A stretch of 6,572 nt of DNA from Synergistaceae bacterium (GTDB lineage: Bacteria > Synergistota > Synergistia > Synergistales > Aminobacteriaceae): positions 1 to 6,572 of the forward strand of contig JAISSA010000196.1 in assembly GCA_031273365.1 (NCBI GenBank), written 5' to 3'. The notes under the pieces are model-generated. The model searched no databases. It was not told the DNA's origin and was given only the letters and a program-made list of their open reading frames with translations. Position numbers and translations under genes: made by a program. Position 1 is the stretch's first letter. Each line of letters begins with the position of its first letter. Shown in pieces: positions 1-6,322 of this stretch.

Positions 1-84
1 GAAGAAGAAAAAGCAAGTATTTCACTTGAAAAGGGCGATTTTCATGGAGAGTGGAACTACAGAATTATTCCACAGATATGCTAA
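1..84 (+). CDS. C-terminal tail of a transposase, probably ISAzo13 (Rhodopirellula-type) family; 5' end outside the window
   Basis: Frame 1 is open from the first base to TAA at 82-84 and encodes 27 residues. The tail contains GDFHGEWNYRIIPQ. A Phe-His-(Gly/Pro)-x-Trp-Asn-Tyr-x-Ile-x-Pro ending is, from memory, typical of the last residues of ISAzo13-type DDE transposases (Pfam DDE_Tnp_ISAZ013). If so, the rest of an insertion sequence lies to the left, and its right terminal repeat should fall within the next hundred or so bases. I could not identify that repeat, because the matching left end is outside the window. The surrounding DNA is AT-rich, unlike the sugar operon. The family call rests on one short motif. 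Confidence 0.5.
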   Translation, partial: EEEKASISLEKGDFHGEWNYRIIPQIC

Positions 85-311
85 CAAAATACGGAAGTTA
101 TTTTGTTACGAGCCCTTACTTTAAATTGCTTCAATTATTTCCTAGGTTAAAAAATCCGGGAATCCAGGATATCACTATTCTTTCCAGCCATAACGGATAC
201 AGGTTCACAAAAGCTCTGACAAAAAAGCAAAAGCAGATGCTCTCAGCTTATGATGCTGCACTCGATATCGTAAAAAGTATCAAAGAAAATACGTCTACGC
301 CAAAACCTTGA
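51..311 (+). CDS. Hypothetical 86-residue reading frame, possibly a gene fragment
   Basis: GTG at 51 opens a frame to TGA at 309-311. An in-frame TGA at 27-29 shows that it does not extend further left. The translation looks like real protein: mixed hydrophobic and charged residues, a segment LFPRLKNPGIQDITILSS near the middle, then a Lys/Gln-rich stretch (TKKQKQ) and a helical end. I do not recognise the family. Neither GTG 51 nor the alternative ATG at 78 has a good ribosome binding site, and the first 34 nt overlap the transposase tail in another frame. The likeliest reading is the 3' end of a gene cut by the insertion on its left, with the true coding part beginning downstream of the element's end. 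An intact small gene is possible but less likely. Confidence 0.35.
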   Translation: MELQNYSTDMLTKYGSYFVTSPYFKLLQLFPRLKNPGIQDITILSSHNGYRFTKALTKKQKQMLSAYDAALDIVKSIKENTSTPKP

Positions 312-366
312 GGAATTCAGCTTAAATCTATTGACCGTCATGGCAATTTGGGAGACGCACTGCATC

Positions 367-395
367 TTGACTCCATAGAATTGTCTTGTTACCAT
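367..395 (+). promoter_or_regulatory. Candidate sigma-70 promoter P1 for the sugar operon
   Basis: TTGACT (367-372) resembles the -35 hexamer at 5 of 6 positions. It is followed after 17 nt by TACCAT (390-395), which matches the -10 hexamer at 4 of 6. The site lies in the AT-rich gap upstream of the first operon gene and would give a leader of roughly 100 nt. It overlaps a second candidate promoter, so only one may be real. Confidence 0.35.
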
Positions 396-410
396 ACATA
401 AAGATGTAAT
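381..410 (+). promoter_or_regulatory. Candidate sigma-70 promoter P2 for the sugar operon
   Basis: TTGTCT (381-386, 4 of 6 to the -35 consensus) is followed after 18 nt by TGTAAT (405-410, 5 of 6 to the -10 consensus). Transcription would start near 417 and leave a leader of about 80 nt. The -10 is better than in P1 and the -35 is poorer. I see no convincing LacI-type palindrome across either promoter, and the regulator is not encoded in the window. Confidence 0.35.
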
Positions 411-483
411 TTATTCTTTTGCGATTTATTCCAGGGCCGAACAACGTAATTTTCGCGGAAAAAATCAGCCGCATTCTCCAAAT

Positions 484-493
484 GAGGGGGGAG
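484..493 (+). promoter_or_regulatory. Ribosome binding site that sets the GTG start of the SIS gene
   Basis: The purine run GAGGGGGGAG ends 6 nt before GTG at 500. ATG at 483 and GTG at 494 are in other frames, and the ATG at 483 stops after four codons. The spacing therefore supports GTG 500 as the start. Confidence 0.65.
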
Positions 494-499
494 TGAAGA

Positions 500-1147
500 G
501 TGAGTATCTGTGTGGACGCGGATTCGATAAAAAATGTCGCGCTCGCCGCCATAAAGAATGACGCGCGGGCTGTGGAATGTGCCGCAAGCGCGGTAAACGA
601 GGCTTTTGTGCGTGTCGTCCATTTGTTGTCCGAATGTCCCGGAAAGGTTATCGTCACCGGAAGCGGAACGTCCGGGGCCGTTGCTAAGAGGGCCGCGCAC
701 CTGCTATCGGTCGGAGGGACTCCTTCGTTCTTTCTTTCGCCCGGAGACGGGCTTCACGGCGGATTGGGAGCGATAGGGGGAGAGGACGTCATCATCGCGA
801 TTTCGAAAGGCGGCAGTTCCTCGGAGCTGAACGAGTTCTGCGCCAGAGGGAAAGAACTGGGACGCGCCCTCGTCGTCATAACGTCGGAAAGGGATTCCCC
901 TCTCGCCGGGCTTGCCGACCACGTGCTCGTCATTCTGCTCGAACCGCAGGCCGATCTCGGAACCGTTATAGCCACGGGGAGCTCTCTGGCCGCCGGCGCT
1001 CTGCTCGACGGAATCGTCGAGGCCTGCCGCGTCGTGCGCGGCTATGATTGGAAGTCCTTTTTCTTCACCCACCCCGGCGGTGCCGTGGGAAAAAACGCGG
1101 AGCTCGCTCTGGACAAGCTGGCCGGTACGGGCGGAAACTTTTCATGA
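500..1147 (+). CDS. SIS-domain phosphosugar isomerase-like protein (KdsD/GutQ-related, no CBS domains)
   Basis: The 215-residue protein is a single SIS (sugar isomerase) domain that binds phosphosugars in the cytoplasm. Visible motifs are TGSGTSG (53-59), TPSFFLSPGDGLHGGLG (74-90), IAISKGGSSSEL (99-110) and THPGGAVGK (190-198). These align well with E. coli arabinose-5-phosphate isomerases KdsD and GutQ, which are about 320 residues because they add two CBS domains; here these are absent. Against KdsD, the residues matching His88, Glu111 and His193 are kept (His86, Glu109, His191), and Glu148 may match Glu152 with a one-residue shift. Catalytic Lys59 is replaced by Thr57. I therefore infer a phosphosugar isomerase of a different subfamily, with the substrate unproven. 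A 3-hexulose-6-phosphate isomerase is less likely because the HPGG ending is KdsD-like. Its stop codon overlaps the kinase start (ATGA), which implies coupled translation and a shared pathway. Confidence 0.8.
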   Translation: MSICVDADSIKNVALAAIKNDARAVECAASAVNEAFVRVVHLLSECPGKVIVTGSGTSGAVAKRAAHLLSVGGTPSFFLSPGDGLHGGLGAIGGEDVIIAISKGGSSSELNEFCARGKELGRALVVITSERDSPLAGLADHVLVILLEPQADLGTVIATGSSLAAGALLDGIVEACRVVRGYDWKSFFFTHPGGAVGKNAELALDKLAGTGGNFS

Positions 1148-2616
1148 ACACGAAGCGAGACCTCGCGGCCGGCATAGATTCCTCCACGCAATCGTGCACA
1201 ATGATGCTTCGAAATCTTGATGATGGATCGATCGTCGCCGAAGCGCGGGCACCTCATCCTCCGACAACCCCCCCGCGCAGCGAGCAGTCTCCTCTGGATT
1301 GGGCTCATGCGCTGAGGGAGGTTTGCGTTTCACTGAAGGAATATCTGCCGAGAATTGCGTGCATATCGGTAGGCGCTCAGGGACATGGCCTAGTCATCCT
1401 CGGTTCCGACGACCGCCCGCTTCGCCCTGCAAAACTCTGGAACGACACGGAAAGCTCGCCGGACGCCGAAAGATTGTTGGGCATCCTCCCAAAGAACGAG
1501 TGGGAGAAACGTACCGGTTCCATTCCCGGCCCCGCGCTCACGGTTTCGAAACTGGTCTGGACGCAGAGAAACCACCCCGGCCTGCTCGGGGTCGCCGAAC
1601 GCGTCATGCTCCCCTTCGACTACATCGTGTATTTCTTGACTGGGCAAGCAGTGACGGAGCGGGGCGGATCGTCCGGAACGGGGTATTTTTCTCCTTTCGT
1701 TAACGCATGGGACGAAGAAATTCTGCGTCTTGCATTGCCGGAGGTCGATCTTTCGGGGAAGCTTCCCAAAATAATCGGTTCCGGCGCGTCGTCCGGCGGC
1801 GTCCGCGAAATTCCGGGGATGGAAGGGTTGGCCGGCGCCGCCGTCGGCGCAGGAAGCGGGGACAATATGGCGGCGGCGCTCGGACTGAGCGCGGGCGAGG
1901 GCGATACGATTCTCTCGCTTGGCACGAGCGGAACCGTCTACGGCATCGTTCGCACCGGCTGTGTCGACACTCAGGACGGGGCGATAAACGGATATGCCGA
2001 TGCGACGGGACGCTTTATGCCGATGGTCACGACCCTCAACGCCGCTAAAGTGACAGACGAATTCAGACGGTTGCTCGGGGTCGACGCGGCCACCTTCGAC
2101 GAAATGGCGCTGTCGGCACCTCCCGGTTCGGGCGGCCTGACGTTGCTTCCCTATCTCGACGGCGAGAGGACCCCCAATCTGCCGTTCGCGCGAGGCAGTC
2201 TCCACGGTCTCCGCACGGACGCCACGCGGGAAGAACTCGCGCGCGCCGCTGTGGAGGGAGTCGTCTGCGGCCTGCTCGAGGGCAGGGACGCGCTTGTAAA
2301 ATCCGGAGTCCGGTTCGGAGGCCGTTTTATTTTGACGGGGGGAGCTGCCCGGTCCCGTTCTTACAGGCAGATACTGGCGGACATGACGGGGGAAGAAATT
2401 CTGACCTGCACCGTGCCGGAGACCGTTGCCGCCGGCGCCTGTGTTCAGGCTGCCGCGGCGTTTTTCGGCGTCGAGACGGCGGAGATGAGCGAACGGTGGG
2501 CCTTCCCGCTGGAACTCGCCGCCGTTCCGTCCGAAAAGCGGGACGAGTCGGTCCGCACGAAATATGAAGAAATTTCGCAACGCTTCAGGAGAGAGTACAA
2601 TGACGCAGCCATATGA
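1144..2616 (+). CDS. xylB: Xylulokinase-like FGGY carbohydrate kinase
   Basis: The 490-residue protein matches the full length of xylulokinases (E. coli XylB, 484), which phosphorylate D-xylulose with ATP in the cytoplasm. Visible motifs are GIDSSTQS (10-17, N-terminal ATP-binding fold), RPAKLWND (94-101), GSGDNMAAALG (237-247) with Asp240 in the place of the E. coli XylB catalytic Asp233, SLGTSGTV (258-265), LLPYLDGERTPN (334-345) and ILTGGAARS (396-404). The usual QMHG sugar-site motif reads AQGHG (78-82): the His-Gly is kept and the Met is lost. The YADATGRFMPM and LDGERTPNLP stretches resemble, from memory, actinobacterial xylulokinases more than E. coli XylB. ATG 1144 is preferred over in-frame ATG 1048 because the FGGY fold begins just after it and the extra 32 residues would lie inside the SIS gene. 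Family certain; substrate could be xylulose, ribulose or another ketose or polyol. Confidence 0.85.
   Translation: MNTKRDLAAGIDSSTQSCTMMLRNLDDGSIVAEARAPHPPTTPPRSEQSPLDWAHALREVCVSLKEYLPRIACISVGAQGHGLVILGSDDRPLRPAKLWNDTESSPDAERLLGILPKNEWEKRTGSIPGPALTVSKLVWTQRNHPGLLGVAERVMLPFDYIVYFLTGQAVTERGGSSGTGYFSPFVNAWDEEILRLALPEVDLSGKLPKIIGSGASSGGVREIPGMEGLAGAAVGAGSGDNMAAALGLSAGEGDTILSLGTSGTVYGIVRTGCVDTQDGAINGYADATGRFMPMVTTLNAAKVTDEFRRLLGVDAATFDEMALSAPPGSGGLTLLPYLDGERTPNLPFARGSLHGLRTDATREELARAAVEGVVCGLLEGRDALVKSGVRFGGRFILTGGAARSRSYRQILADMTGEEILTCTVPETVAAGACVQAAAAFFGVETAEMSERWAFPLELAAVPSEKRDESVRTKYEEISQRFRREYNDAAI
2587..2595 (+). promoter_or_regulatory. Ribosome binding site of the permease, inside the kinase gene
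   Basis: AGGAGAGAG lies within the 3' end of the kinase gene, with its AGGAG core 8 nt before ATG 2600. It decides for ATG 2600 over the in-frame ATG at 2564, which has no such site and would add 12 polar residues. Confidence 0.7.
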
Positions 2617-3631
2617 GCCGGCCATTCGGAGTTCCTTTTTGGACCGCCTGCCCAGGGAAACGGGGATCGGGGCGGTGTTGTTGTGCATCATCGCGGTGGG
2701 ACATCTTGCCACACCGAATTTTCTGACTCTCTCCAACGTCAAGGTACTTCTGTTGAATGGCGCGGTCATCGGTTTTCTCTGCCTCGGACAGACTTTCGTG
2801 CTCCTGACGGGGGGAATCGATCTTTCGACGGGTTCCATCGTCGCCATGAGCTGTGTCTTTGCAGCTGTTCTGATGCAGTACGCGGGCATCCCCTGGCCCC
2901 TGGCCGTGGTCCTCGTGATGGGCATAGGCATCGTCACGGGAATGATCAGCGGACTGATCATTCACTACGCCGGTGTCCCCCCATTTATCGTTACCTTCGC
3001 GATGCAGGGGGTAGCGGCATCGATCCCTCAGATTATTACCGGGGCGAATTTTATCATGATTACTCAGAAAGGCTACGCGCTCATCGGCCAATCGCGCCCT
3101 CTCGGCGTTCCCTTCCCGGTCATCGCGCTCGTTATGGGGGTGGCGTGCGCCTCCGTATTCCTCAAAAAGACAGTAACCGGAACCCATATCTGTGCGGTGG
3201 GGGGAAACGCGGAGGCGTCGCGGCTTGCCGGCATAAACATTCGGAAAATCACCGTGTTGGTTTACGCGATATCCGGGTTCTGCGCCGCCTGTGGAGGGCT
3301 CATATACGGTTCGCGCATCATGGTCGGCTCGCCGAACCCCGGACGAGTCGGAGATGACCTGTTCTTCTCGATAGCGGCCTCCGTGGTCGGTGGCGTCAGC
3401 CTCTTCGGGGGGATCGGCACGATCCTGGGGGCGATGATCGGGGCAGTCATGATCGCCACGGTGTCGAACCTGATGAACGTTCTGAGCATAAATCCGTTCT
3501 GGCAGCCCCTGGTCATAGGTCTCATCATCTTGGGCGGCGTCACCTTCGACACGCTTCACTCGTCCAAACGACTGCGGTTGCCGTGGAAAAAACTGTGGAA
3601 GAGTTATTTTGGTTCCAGGGGAAATGCCTGA
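2600..3631 (+). CDS. Sugar ABC transporter permease, RbsC type (CUT2 class)
   Basis: The 343-residue inner-membrane protein belongs to the BPD_transp_2 permease family (RbsC, XylH, MglC), which forms a homodimeric channel for a sugar delivered by the periplasmic binding protein. About ten hydrophobic segments can be read, roughly at 22-39, 50-70, 76-93, 100-122, 126-146, 168-188, 216-237, 256-272, 274-294 and 300-316. Family hallmarks are LTGGIDLSTGS (69-79) in the N-terminal half, AVGGNAEASRLAGINIRK (199-216), the cytoplasmic loop that contacts the ATPase, and VVGGVSLFGGIGTILGA (262-278). The C-terminus is basic (KRLRLPWKKLWK), consistent with a cytoplasmic end. The gene overlaps the kinase by 17 nt in another frame, which couples their translation. 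RbsC-like by family; the sequence alone does not tell which sugar is carried. Confidence 0.92.
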   Translation: MTQPYEPAIRSSFLDRLPRETGIGAVLLCIIAVGHLATPNFLTLSNVKVLLLNGAVIGFLCLGQTFVLLTGGIDLSTGSIVAMSCVFAAVLMQYAGIPWPLAVVLVMGIGIVTGMISGLIIHYAGVPPFIVTFAMQGVAASIPQIITGANFIMITQKGYALIGQSRPLGVPFPVIALVMGVACASVFLKKTVTGTHICAVGGNAEASRLAGINIRKITVLVYAISGFCAACGGLIYGSRIMVGSPNPGRVGDDLFFSIAASVVGGVSLFGGIGTILGAMIGAVMIATVSNLMNVLSINPFWQPLVIGLIILGGVTFDTLHSSKRLRLPWKKLWKSYFGSRGNA

Positions 3632-3660
3632 CGGGGAGTGTGCGGTGCGGTGGAGGCGTC

Positions 3661-3679
3661 GAGGGGCAGCAAGCCCCTT
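3661..3679 (+). promoter_or_regulatory. GC-rich intercistronic hairpin before the binding-protein gene
   Basis: AGGGGC (3662-3667) pairs perfectly with GCCCCT (3673-3678) around a 5-nt loop, and a G-U pair can extend the stem by one. It lies in the only sizeable gap of the operon (3632-3703), 8 nt before the ribosome binding site. No U-tract follows, so it is not a good intrinsic terminator. In ABC-transporter operons such stem-loops often mark an RNA processing or stability boundary that raises binding-protein output. That role is inference here. Confidence 0.5.
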
Positions 3680-3687
3680 ATATTATA

Positions 3688-3695
3688 AGAGGAGG
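3688..3695 (+). promoter_or_regulatory. Strong ribosome binding site of the binding protein
   Basis: AGAGGAGG is close to a full anti-16S match. It ends 8 nt before ATG 3704 but only 2 nt before the in-frame GTG at 3698, so ATG 3704 is the likely start. It is the best ribosome binding site in the operon, fitting a highly expressed periplasmic protein. Confidence 0.75.
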
Positions 3696-3703
3696 TTGTG
3701 CAA

Positions 3704-4666
3704 ATGAAAAGATTTTCTGCGTGTATCCTGTCCGGTCTTGTCGTTTTGTTCGTTCTCGTGTCTGGCCAGCCGGTTCAGGCTGCGGACAAAAAGCCGATCC
3801 TCGGAGTGTCGTTGCCGAACCTAACCAATCCGTACTACGTCACGATGAGGAAAAGTTTTCTGGAAAACGGGGAAAAGAACGGATTTGAGGTTCGCGTTCT
3901 CATCGCCGACAACGACGACCTGAAGCAGCTCTCCCAGGTCCAGAGCTTCGTCGAGCAGAAAGTGGACTTCGTGGCGCTCAACTGCACGAGTTCCGGGCCG
4001 GGCGTCGCGTCCGTTCTCGAGCTCAATAAGGCTAATATCCCCGTTATAACGGTCAACCTGCTTCCGGACCCCGAAATGATGAAACAGCAGGAAGCGACCA
4101 TGGTTCAGGCCGTGGAAACCGATCAAAAAATGGGGGGAGTCTACATCGGCGAACAGCTCGTCAAAGACCTCAACGGCGTGGAGGCTTATGTGGGCATTAT
4201 CGGCGAGCCGACGTCGGTATCGGCGAACACGCGGGACGACGGCTTCAAAGAGGCCGTTGCGAAGAGTCCGAACATAAAGGTCCATCCGGTCGTCGTCAAC
4301 GGCAAGGTCGAGGAAACCACAGCTCTTAAGGTGACGCAGGAGCTTTTGATGGGAAACCCTAACATGAACATCATCTATTCCGACACGGAACCTGCGGCAA
4401 TCGGAGCGGCCAAGGCCATAGAGCAGCTTGGAATGCAGGACAAGGTGAAGCTCTATGCCTTCGTCGACAAAGTCGGAGTGCAGATGATCATCGACGACGA
4501 CCTCCTGAAGGCGGGGGCCATCCAAGAACCCGACAGGCTGGCTCAGATCGTCGTGGAAAACGCGGTCAAGCACATGAAAGGCGAGAAGCTCGAACCGAAG
4601 TACATGAGCCCGCCTCTTCTCGTCAACGAAGAGAACGCGAAGGACGTTCTTTCGAAGGCCTATTGA
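3704..4666 (+). CDS. Periplasmic sugar-binding protein, RbsB type (Peripla_BP_4)
   Basis: The 320-residue precursor starts with a Sec signal peptide: Lys2-Arg3, a hydrophobic core at about 8-19, and a likely signal peptidase I cut after VQA (24-26). No lipobox is present, so the protein is probably soluble in a periplasm. The mature part follows the two-lobed type I fold of ribose/galactose-binding proteins. NPYY (42-45) is where RbsB has its sugar-stacking aromatics; VDFVALN (87-93), IPVITVN (112-118), GEPTSVSANTRDDGF (167-181), with Arg177 in the place of a sugar-contacting Arg, and YSDTEPAAIGAAKAIEQLG (225-243) also match. The common N-D-x-M-A-x-G-A motif reads SDTEPAAIGA, so the pocket differs from classic ribose binders. 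It delivers sugar to the permease encoded just upstream. Family certain; ligand unknown. Confidence 0.9.
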   Translation: MKRFSACILSGLVVLFVLVSGQPVQAADKKPILGVSLPNLTNPYYVTMRKSFLENGEKNGFEVRVLIADNDDLKQLSQVQSFVEQKVDFVALNCTSSGPGVASVLELNKANIPVITVNLLPDPEMMKQQEATMVQAVETDQKMGGVYIGEQLVKDLNGVEAYVGIIGEPTSVSANTRDDGFKEAVAKSPNIKVHPVVVNGKVEETTALKVTQELLMGNPNMNIIYSDTEPAAIGAAKAIEQLGMQDKVKLYAFVDKVGVQMIIDDDLLKAGAIQEPDRLAQIVVENAVKHMKGEKLEPKYMSPPLLVNEENAKDVLSKAY

Positions 4667-4688
4667 CCTAAAGGCATGGAGTCGTAAA

Positions 4689-6224
4689 ATGCCCGTCGAT
4701 TCCTATGCGGTCAGAGGCCTGGAAAAGTCTTTTTCGGGAGTGCGCGTTCTCCACGGCGTCGACTTCGAAATAAGCCCGGGGAGGGTGCATGGACTTTTCG
4801 GCCATAACGGCGCGGGAAAATCCACTTTGCTCAGGATAATGGCGGGTGCCTGCGGATACGATTCCGGGGAGCTGATTCTGAACGGTCGCGCGGTAGTGCT
4901 AAACTCGCCGCGCGACGCTCTTTCCAGTCAAATCGCCTGCGTTTATCAAGAATTACGCCTGATATCCCAGCTTTCGGTGACGCAAAACGTTTTTTTGGGG
5001 CGCGAACTGTCCGTTCACGGCATCAGGATGGAACGCGAAATGCGAGCTCATACGGCACGGCTTCTCGAAGAACACGACCTCCCGATTCTTCCTGACGCTT
5101 TGGTCAGGGACCTTAGCCATCCGCAGCGGCAGATGATAGAAATCATCATCAACCTGGACAGGAACGCCAGATACCTGTTCCTGGACGAACCTACCACAGC
5201 ACTCGAGGTCCGGCGTGCCGAGGAATTGTTGGCTGGCGTCAGACGCATCGCTGTGGAAAAGCAAATAGGGGTCGCGGTGGTCACTCATAAGGTGAGCGAG
5301 ATATTGGACCATTGCGATGACGCGACCGTTCTGACGGGCGGCGTGGTGGTGTACCGGGCCTCGACTCCCCGGATAGACAAAAACGAAGTTGTGGACGCGA
5401 TTGTCGGGAAAAAGCTCGAAGAAGCGCGGATCCCTCACACTCCATTCAGCGCGTCCGCCGAGTCCAACCCGAGGCTCGTCGTCAAAAACCTGCGAACGAA
5501 GGGGCTCAGGGGCGTCAACCTGAAGGTCTATCCGGGAGAAATATTGGGGCTTTACGGGCTCGTCGGGTCCGGCCGGAGCAGGTTCTGCCGAACGCTTTAC
5601 GGAATGGAGAAAATCACTGCTGGCGACGTGCTGTTCGACGGCGTTTCCTGTCACGCCTCCTCGCCTTCGGACGCCATCAAACGCGGCGTGGCTTATCTCA
5701 CCGAAGAACGCAAAAAAGACGGCTTCATCCCACAGATGTCGGTGCTGAAAAACGTGGTGCTGCCGATGCTAAGCCGATTCAGGCGCTTCTTTCTTCTCGA
5801 CGACAGAGAGGCGGACACTTACGCTCGAAGTGTTCTTTCGCGCTTCGGCACTCAGGGACAGTTGTCTGGGCCAATTCAGTCGCTGTCTGGGGGCAATCAG
5901 CAAAAAGCGCTCTTTGGGCGTATTATAGCCCAGAACGCGGAACTAGTGCTCCTCGATGAGCCGACCAAAGGCGTCGATATCGGCGCAAAACAGGATATTT
6001 ACGAGGTCATTCGCGGCATGGCACGTGACGGAAAGTGCGTCGTTGTGGTCTCCACCGAGGAAGAAGAACTGCTGCAGATCGCCGACAGAATTGCCGTTTT
6101 CAACAATGGGGCATGCCCGGAAGAAACGCTGCAGGCCGGAAACCTGACGGTCGAACAACTGCGGATGAGGGCGTTGAGCGACGGAGGCGCGCGTCCCGGT
6201 TCCTCGCCAGAAATATGGAAGTAG
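4689..6224 (+). CDS. Sugar ABC transporter tandem ATP-binding protein, RbsA type
   Basis: The 511-residue protein carries two fused ABC ATPase domains, the usual length and layout of RbsA/MglA/XylG, and powers the importer from the cytoplasmic face. Domain 1 has Walker A GHNGAGKST (38-46), Q-loop Gln87, C-loop LSHPQ (142-146), Walker B LFLDEP (163-168) and switch His200. Domain 2 has a degenerate Walker A GLVGSGRS (290-297) without the Lys, a canonical LSGGNQ (399-404), Walker B LVLLDEP (419-425) and Ser455 at the switch-His position. Such asymmetry is normal in this family. Pairing across the dimer gives one canonical site (Walker A of 1 with LSGGN of 2) and one degenerate site. ATG 4689 has GGAG at 4678-4681, 7 nt upstream, and the gap to the binding protein is 22 nt. 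It is the last gene of the operon; no clear terminator follows. Confidence 0.93.
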   Translation: MPVDSYAVRGLEKSFSGVRVLHGVDFEISPGRVHGLFGHNGAGKSTLLRIMAGACGYDSGELILNGRAVVLNSPRDALSSQIACVYQELRLISQLSVTQNVFLGRELSVHGIRMEREMRAHTARLLEEHDLPILPDALVRDLSHPQRQMIEIIINLDRNARYLFLDEPTTALEVRRAEELLAGVRRIAVEKQIGVAVVTHKVSEILDHCDDATVLTGGVVVYRASTPRIDKNEVVDAIVGKKLEEARIPHTPFSASAESNPRLVVKNLRTKGLRGVNLKVYPGEILGLYGLVGSGRSRFCRTLYGMEKITAGDVLFDGVSCHASSPSDAIKRGVAYLTEERKKDGFIPQMSVLKNVVLPMLSRFRRFFLLDDREADTYARSVLSRFGTQGQLSGPIQSLSGGNQQKALFGRIIAQNAELVLLDEPTKGVDIGAKQDIYEVIRGMARDGKCVVVVSTEEEELLQIADRIAVFNNGACPEETLQAGNLTVEQLRMRALSDGGARPGSSPEIWK

Positions 6225-6322
6225 CCATCCCAGCCTAGTACTTAGTAACATCTAAAATTTTACAACCTAAATTCCGTCCGTAAATTGTAACGACACTCCA
6301 TCCTTGATATAAAATCTTGAAT

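Larger units (their letters stand above)
312..499. other. Intergenic region upstream of the operon
   Basis: The 188 nt between the hypothetical frame and the first operon gene contain no supported gene. The left part, to about 430, is AT-rich like the flank and carries the two candidate promoters. The right part turns GC-rich like the operon. I see no terminator, riboswitch-like fold or tRNA. Confidence 0.5.
500..6224 (+). other. Predicted five-gene sugar uptake and phosphorylation operon
   Basis: Five plus-strand genes follow each other with a 4-nt overlap, a 17-nt overlap, a 72-nt gap and a 22-nt gap. The order is phosphosugar isomerase-like protein, FGGY kinase, permease, binding protein, tandem ATPase. 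All three transporter parts are present once, which matches the CUT2 (ribose/xylose/galactose) class of ABC importers: a permease homodimer and a double-ATPase polypeptide. The order differs from the rbsDACBK layout of E. coli. No regulator, aldose isomerase or dehydrogenase is included, so the pathway may be completed elsewhere. Confidence 0.85.

Noticed and set aside
331..359. TTGACC as a -35 element
   Set aside because: The sequence 16-18 nt downstream is GC-rich and has no -10-like hexamer.
1048..1143. Possible N-terminal extension of the kinase from ATG 1048
   Set aside because: These 32 residues are Arg/Gly-rich, lie inside the SIS gene in another frame and precede the normal FGGY start. 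ATG 1144 gives the family length and an ATGA junction.
1390..2961. 523-codon open frame on the minus strand across the kinase
   Set aside because: It is antisense to a clear FGGY kinase and permease start. Its translation is Arg-rich and low-complexity without any recognisable domain. Long antisense frames are expected in GC-rich coding DNA.
2585..3559. 324-codon minus-strand frame across the permease
   Set aside because: Its translation is dominated by Asp, Arg and His, as expected from reading hydrophobic membrane codons in reverse. No domain is visible.
3662..3690. Hairpin as an intrinsic terminator after the permease
   Set aside because: No T-tract follows the stem, and the binding protein and ATPase of the same importer lie downstream.
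3821..4573. 250-codon minus-strand frame across the binding protein
   Set aside because: It is a shadow of a well-supported periplasmic binding protein and has no family features of its own.
6260..6290. TTACAA and TTGTAA as an inverted repeat after the operon
   Set aside because: Six AT-rich base pairs with a 19-nt loop are expected by chance in this composition, and no T-tract follows.
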